Source: Rallus limicola
Lineage: Eukaryota; Chordata; Aves; Gruiformes; Rallidae
Direction of reading: 5' to 3'
Assembly (NCBI GenBank): GCA_022605955.1
Contig: JAKCOZ010000001.1
Span: 17,662,146-17,726,145, forward strand
Length of the DNA stretch: 64,000 nucleotides
Shown: piece after piece, positions 59,223 to 64,000 of the stretch
Numbering within the stretch: position 1 is the stretch's first letter
Layout: each line of letters begins with the position of its first letter
Program-made: the position numbers and the translations under genes
The notes under the pieces: model-generated
What the model saw: only the letters and a program-made list of their open reading frames with translations
Databases searched by the model: none
What the model was told of the DNA's origin: nothing

Positions 59223-62200
59223 CATGCTGTGAAAATTGGGGACTCGAAAGGAGCTGTTCCCTAGCCAATGAAGCTAGTGTTTAGGTGGGGGTCTTTCACT
59301 TTTTGCTTCCTCTCTGCCCATGCTAGAAGTGAAGATGATAATAAAATGCGAACATCAAACCTTGTTTTGTGGAGTTCTTTGATCCACAGATGGAGGGTTA
59401 TATAAATGCAAAGCACTATCATTATTTATAAGGAACACACAGTCTACAGCTCCTTGCAATCTGGCACGGTGGAAATAAACAGGAAGGCACAAATTTAGCA
59501 TGATGACTTCACTGCCGGATCTAATAAGATGCAAAGGCAGGCTGGGAACACGTGAGTTTGTTTGAACATACGATGCTGCTTGGCTGGTAATGGACAAATA
59601 CAGGAGTAATTATGGAAAAAAAAAGAATAAAAAGAATCTGATGTGCTGGATTCACAAGTGATTAAAACTAATCTGACCCCTTTTAGTGCAGCAATCTATG
59701 GGAGCTTGCATCAGTTTAATTTCCCTTATTAACAAAGCCTTACTTTTGAAAAAATGAATGTTGTAGAGGCTGACTGCTTTCCTTCCAGATATAAATTAAT
59801 GCAGCTAAAGTGACTCCCTCAAACTAGTGCTGGCTTCAAGTATTGGGTATTTTGCACAATTGCAATGGGAACGAATTTTTAAACTGATAGCAGGCTGACA
59901 GCCCCAGAAACTGAAATCCAGGAGTTCTGCTGAAGAGGAACAGGTGGAAAGACAGCTGCTCGTCTTCTGCTAAAAACGAAAGAGCAAATTAATTCCCTCG
60001 CTTCTGCCTTGATTTAGGGAGCAGCTCTCTCCCTCCTGTGGGGTTGGTGTTGTGGGATTCCTCTTTTCACCTTTTTTTCTTTTGTTCCCAGTGAGTAGGC
60101 ACTGGGAAAGACAAGCTCTGGCAATGTGGTTCAGCTCTTCCCTGGGGGGAGTGCAAGCTGGTGGAGGAGGGGAGCTTGCCAAAAGCTTGCTCACCTCGTT
60201 GTTCTTTTGAGACACCGATGCTGCTGAGATTTCTCATACCTGAGGATAGGTAATGCAGTGCAGTGAAGGCTCAAGGCTGAGGGCCCCCTTTCCAGCTTAA
60301 CCTTGGATACTGCAAGATCCCTGCCATGCGACCAGGAAGATGCTGCTCCCTGCCATGCTCTGCAGCCCGCCTCTTGCCCTGATCACCTCCCCAGACAGAA
60401 TGGCTCCCAACAGTGCAGCCCAGGCCTTTCCAATCACCTGCCCCAGGGAGGCACCAGCTGAAGGCTCCCTCTCCCTGGAGTGCTCTTTCTAAGCCTGAAA
60501 TCAGATTAAAACATAACCCTCTTAGCTCAGCGCTGTTGGGTGGTTGGGAGCTGCGTGGGCTGGGCTTGGAGCTGCAAGTGGTTTTTTGTGTCTGCTGTGA
60601 GTTGACCTGGTTGTGGGGCTGTTTTGATCACACCAAGTCCCTTTGGATCCAGCACTGCCCAGAGAGGTGAGGGGAAGCAGAGTGAGGTGTGCTCATGTGT
60701 TTTGCCATCTGCCTCTAGCCCCACCTCTGCAGAGCCCACCCAGGGATTTTAGGCAGCTGGTCAAAGTACAGGGGCTAAGGGGCCATGGAGCGCAGCCTCA
60801 GTTTTCCAGGCACACCTTTGCTTAGGAGTGGGAGACAGGTGAAGGGCCTGGGATAAGAAACTGCTCAGGCTTACTGATTACACAGTCAGGGCCATGGCCA
60901 CTTTGTTATTTTAAAATCTTGTTCCCTCATGCTGAGCTCTATTTGCCCTCTGGATATTTGGCAAAGCCCTACTGTCTGCAGGCATTGCTGCATTTATTTG
61001 CTTATGCTGAGCTCCGCAAGGCCAGGCTGCGGGCAATGCTCTCTGCCACCTCTCTGGGGGCTCTGTCTGGAGCTCAGCCTGGGACAAGATGCCCTGCCCT
61101 GCCACTCCAGCCCATGGAGGTGTGGGAATGAATTTTCATGCTGGGGTCCCACAGGTGGGAGAAAAATTAGTGAGTTCAGACAAATTTGTAACTTTGCCTG
61201 CTGTTGTTACAACACAGGGTACACTAAGATAGGGGACCTGCTCAGAGATGGACTGAACATCAGGTTTGCTCCAGGGGTGAGACAGATACAGAATATTTCC
61301 CAGACCCTGAGGAACACTTGGTCTCAGGATTTTGAAGAGCTCTTGACCAGTCACATGTATCATCTGAGTATATAACATGGCCAGTCATGTAGGGGGTATG
61401 AAGTGGTATGCTTCATTAATACTCTTGGACTATGCTTGAGCTGGATGGATGCTATAAGTTTTGGGAAAAGATGCCTCTTGTCTTTCATGGAAATACATGT
61501 TCTTTGGATTTTGTATGGTTCTCTGGAGGAATGAATCAGTCATCTATCCTGAGAAGAGATACTTTGCCAAGTGCTTTGGTTCACAGTGTTTTGGGGATAT
61601 ATTATGTGGAAAAATCCCTTGTCTGTCTGATCTTTTGATGCTCATTCTTTCTTCCTCTGTGCCCCCTGTTCAGTGAATAAATACTAATACCTCCCTGAGT
61701 ATGGGACTTGCTGCTAGTATTCCTCAGAGTCTCTTACACATTATGCGCTTTGTGCTGTACATATGCTGTATTTCCTGGGAAGGTGTTCAGCTTCTTATAG
61801 CCCTTTGGATAGATGGATAGATCCAATAATTCCAGTGAAACATTTGCTCTTGCTTCTTACGGCTTTCTGAACAGCTTCCAAAGCTGTGGTTGTTCACTGA
61901 CATTGCTCTGGTTAACCTCTCTGCTTCCTTCAGCACAGAACGATGCCATGGTGCTTGGGCTGGGAAAGGACGTTGCCAGCTACTGCAGCCTAAAGATGTG
62001 TAAAACAGGAGGGGTCTGCCAAAACGTCCTCCTGCATTCAGAGCTGGGTGTCTGCAGTGGCAGGAACCAGAGCAGGGTACTGGGTGCCTGCCATGGGTGA
62101 AAGCTAACCTGGGCTTTTACGTGTTACATATTGGCCCCAGTATTCATAACACCCTATGTGTAGCTCAGTGTTCTCCAACAGTGATGCACCTTTTCAGAAG

Positions 62201-64000
62201 GAGAAAGGATATATAACTCAATGGGCAAAATCACAATTATCACTGCTGTTCGGTGAGAGCTGTGATGCGACTGGAAACCGTGTACAAAGTATCGCAGCCC
62301 TCTCCTGCTGTTAAGTTTGTGTTTGTGGTTCAGCTGGACTGAAATCTGGGAATATCATCAAGTAGGGGAGGGCAGAGATGTCACAGAAGTGACTTCCACA
62401 CCCCACTGGGCCTCAGCTCATGGAGAAGCACCTGTGGGAAGTGGTTTCCAGCATGCATTTCCCTGCTTGCTCTTGCCAACAGGCAGCAAGCTGAAATGAG
62501 CAGTATCTGCAGCCTGAATTGCTGCTCATTGCCAGTAAGTGGGCCCAGCAATAGAGAGGATTAGGAAAAAAATGCAATGCATCTCCACACCGCCTGGCAC
62601 ACACAACAGTTGAATATGCAGGAGAGTAACCAAATCCATGAAACAGCCTTTGCGCCATTGTTCCTACACCTCCACAAGCTGCTTTATTATATGCTAAAAG
62701 CAGGTTTATAGGCATGTGGCATCAGCTGTAGCACCTTGCACCAGCAGTAGCTAACCTGGGATGCCACATGCTCCTCCTGAAACATGTTCTGGGCAATTTC
62801 CCCTGGAGTTCAGGAGTATGAACAGGCCATTTCTGTGGTGGGATGATAACTGGAAGGTTGGTAGTGCTGGCATAGTCAGAAGATGGATGCATTTTACTGC
62901 TGCTATGTTATGTAGCTACTTCTGTCACACAAGCTGAATCCCAGTTCTGGTGAAGCCAGCAGCTCTGCTAGAATTGTCTGAAGCAGCAATTTGGAGGAGG
63001 GATGACCCTCTTCCTCTGTTGGGAGGTGGCACCCTTGTTTAGAAGTGCTGTGGGCAGGGAAGTATGGCAGCCTGCCCTCACACCGTGGGGATTACAGCAG
63101 CACATCTATGTATCAGGCAGGACCAGAGGTTGCCTCCTCTAGCTTTGTAGACATCTCAGCCTGCTACAACTAATGAAAGTCTCTTGGACAAGTGACGATG
63201 TCCCTTTCCTACAAAGCCTTCCTCTTCAGACCCCAGATCTTTCTTTGCTGACTACATCCTTCATACCTTTTTTGGTTATCTGCTAATCACCCAGCAGTAA
63301 ATGTTGAGCCAAGCTAAACATACGCTCCTTTATTTTTCCCTTGTAAATCAACTCTTCTGCCCCTTTCATCATTTTTTACTGCTATCCTCTGAACTCTGCT
63401 CACTTCAGGCACACGTTTCTGGCTGTTAGATGCTAAAAGTAGAATATAACCCCTCAGCTCTCTGGCTGTTGCCCAGCTGGAAAGGGCTGTTACCTCCTGT
63501 CGCACCTCAGGGACAGTAAGAAAGTGACCTACTGCTGCAGGAGCAAACTGCTGCTTCACAGCTCCCACTGATGCAAACCAGGCAGCTAACTTCTTTCTCT
63601 GGAGCTAGCCGGTGCTCTCATCCTAAGCGGTTTCCTTTTACCAGCTAAGAGGGGCTGATGCAGACAGAGCAAAGCCGCCTTGCCTGCTGCTGTTGCACAA
63701 GGTTTTCATCATGGGTTGTCCCAGCACTAGTGCCCAGCCCCGTCCCGTGGCCAGCACTGGCAAGGGAAGATGCGGGAGGACGAGACTGCATTTGCGATGC
63801 GTTGCCTTTGCAAAAGCCATGGCCTGGCTGCAGAGGAAAAGTTCCTCTGGCTTTTAGTCATGTCATATTTCATGGCCTTCTTGTGTATGAATTTATTATC
63901 TGTCACTGCCAAGCCTCCTTCAGCTTTACTGTTTTCTGATTTTTCCTCCCTCCCTTTGGATATCTGTTGCAGATCACTCTTTTTTCCCCCCTCTTCCACA
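59223..64000. other. non-coding stretch to the window edge
   Basis: No supported gene. The candidate element at 59640-59880 is listed separately. Plus-strand frames at 60413-60670 and 60929-61375 (148 codons) show no domain or splice-site support. Confidence 0.5.
59640..59880. promoter_or_regulatory. candidate conserved non-coding element
   Basis: Unique sequence with ACTAATCTGA (K50 homeodomain-like), a SOX/TCF-like AACAAAG (59731-59737), ATAAATTAATG and a C/EBP-like TTGCACAAT (59852-59860) followed by TGCAAT. No repeats or open frame. Judged by eye. Confidence 0.3.

Noticed and set aside
1..64000. tRNA, rRNA, known microRNA, CRISPR array or bacterial-type gene systems
   Set aside because: No TTCGA-type tRNA loop in a cloverleaf context, no spaced direct repeats and no familiar microRNA seeds in hairpins were seen; the sequence is vertebrate nuclear DNA.

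Overview
This 64 kb window looks like nuclear DNA of a bird. The main evidence is its repeats: several 5'-truncated CR1 retrotransposon tails ending in the octamer-like ATTCTATGA tract, very old CR1 copies of the reptile/bird type, and two solo LTRs with ERVL-like ends. Apart from these it is repeat-poor, CpG-depleted and non-coding, with one strong CpG island. I see no bacterial operons, CRISPR arrays, tRNA or rRNA genes. The species cannot be fixed from the sequence alone.

Layout. From 1 to about 570 there is AT-balanced non-coding DNA. A dense CpG island spans about 575-1880. It holds an SP1 box and a YY1 element in which the CAAGATGGC core carries an ATG on the minus strand. That ATG opens 15 codons followed by a plausible splice donor. 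I read this as the first coding exon of an unidentified housekeeping-type gene that runs leftward out of the window. A near-consensus ZNF143/STAF module lies about 0.7 kb beyond the island, at 2619-2639.

From about 2.1 kb to the right end I find no convincing intact protein-coding exon. The DNA there is either intergenic or a very long intron. It carries old CR1 remnants (6.5, 21.4, 33.2 and 39.3 kb), younger CR1 pieces (1.9, 26.1, 34.4, 46.3-47.2, 49.6-50.1 and 58.9-59.2 kb) and two solo LTRs (11.9-12.3 kb with a perfect 5-bp target duplication, and 34.8-35.3 kb). Between them are blocks that keep CpGs and dense transcription-factor-like motifs and look like conserved non-coding elements (10.6, 24.1-24.7, 29.1, 30.2-30.5, 32.2, 43.8-44.4, 48.0, 56.5, 57.6 and 59.7 kb). 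Conservation itself could not be tested here.

The oddest stretch is about 51.1-51.8 kb. It holds cysteine-rich fragments in different frames that resemble GCC2/GCC3 (ephrin-receptor-like) repeats, which suggests a decayed gene or exons of an unrecognised gene. The overall picture is a promoter at the left edge facing a regulatory-rich gene desert or large intron. No new multi-gene system is visible.
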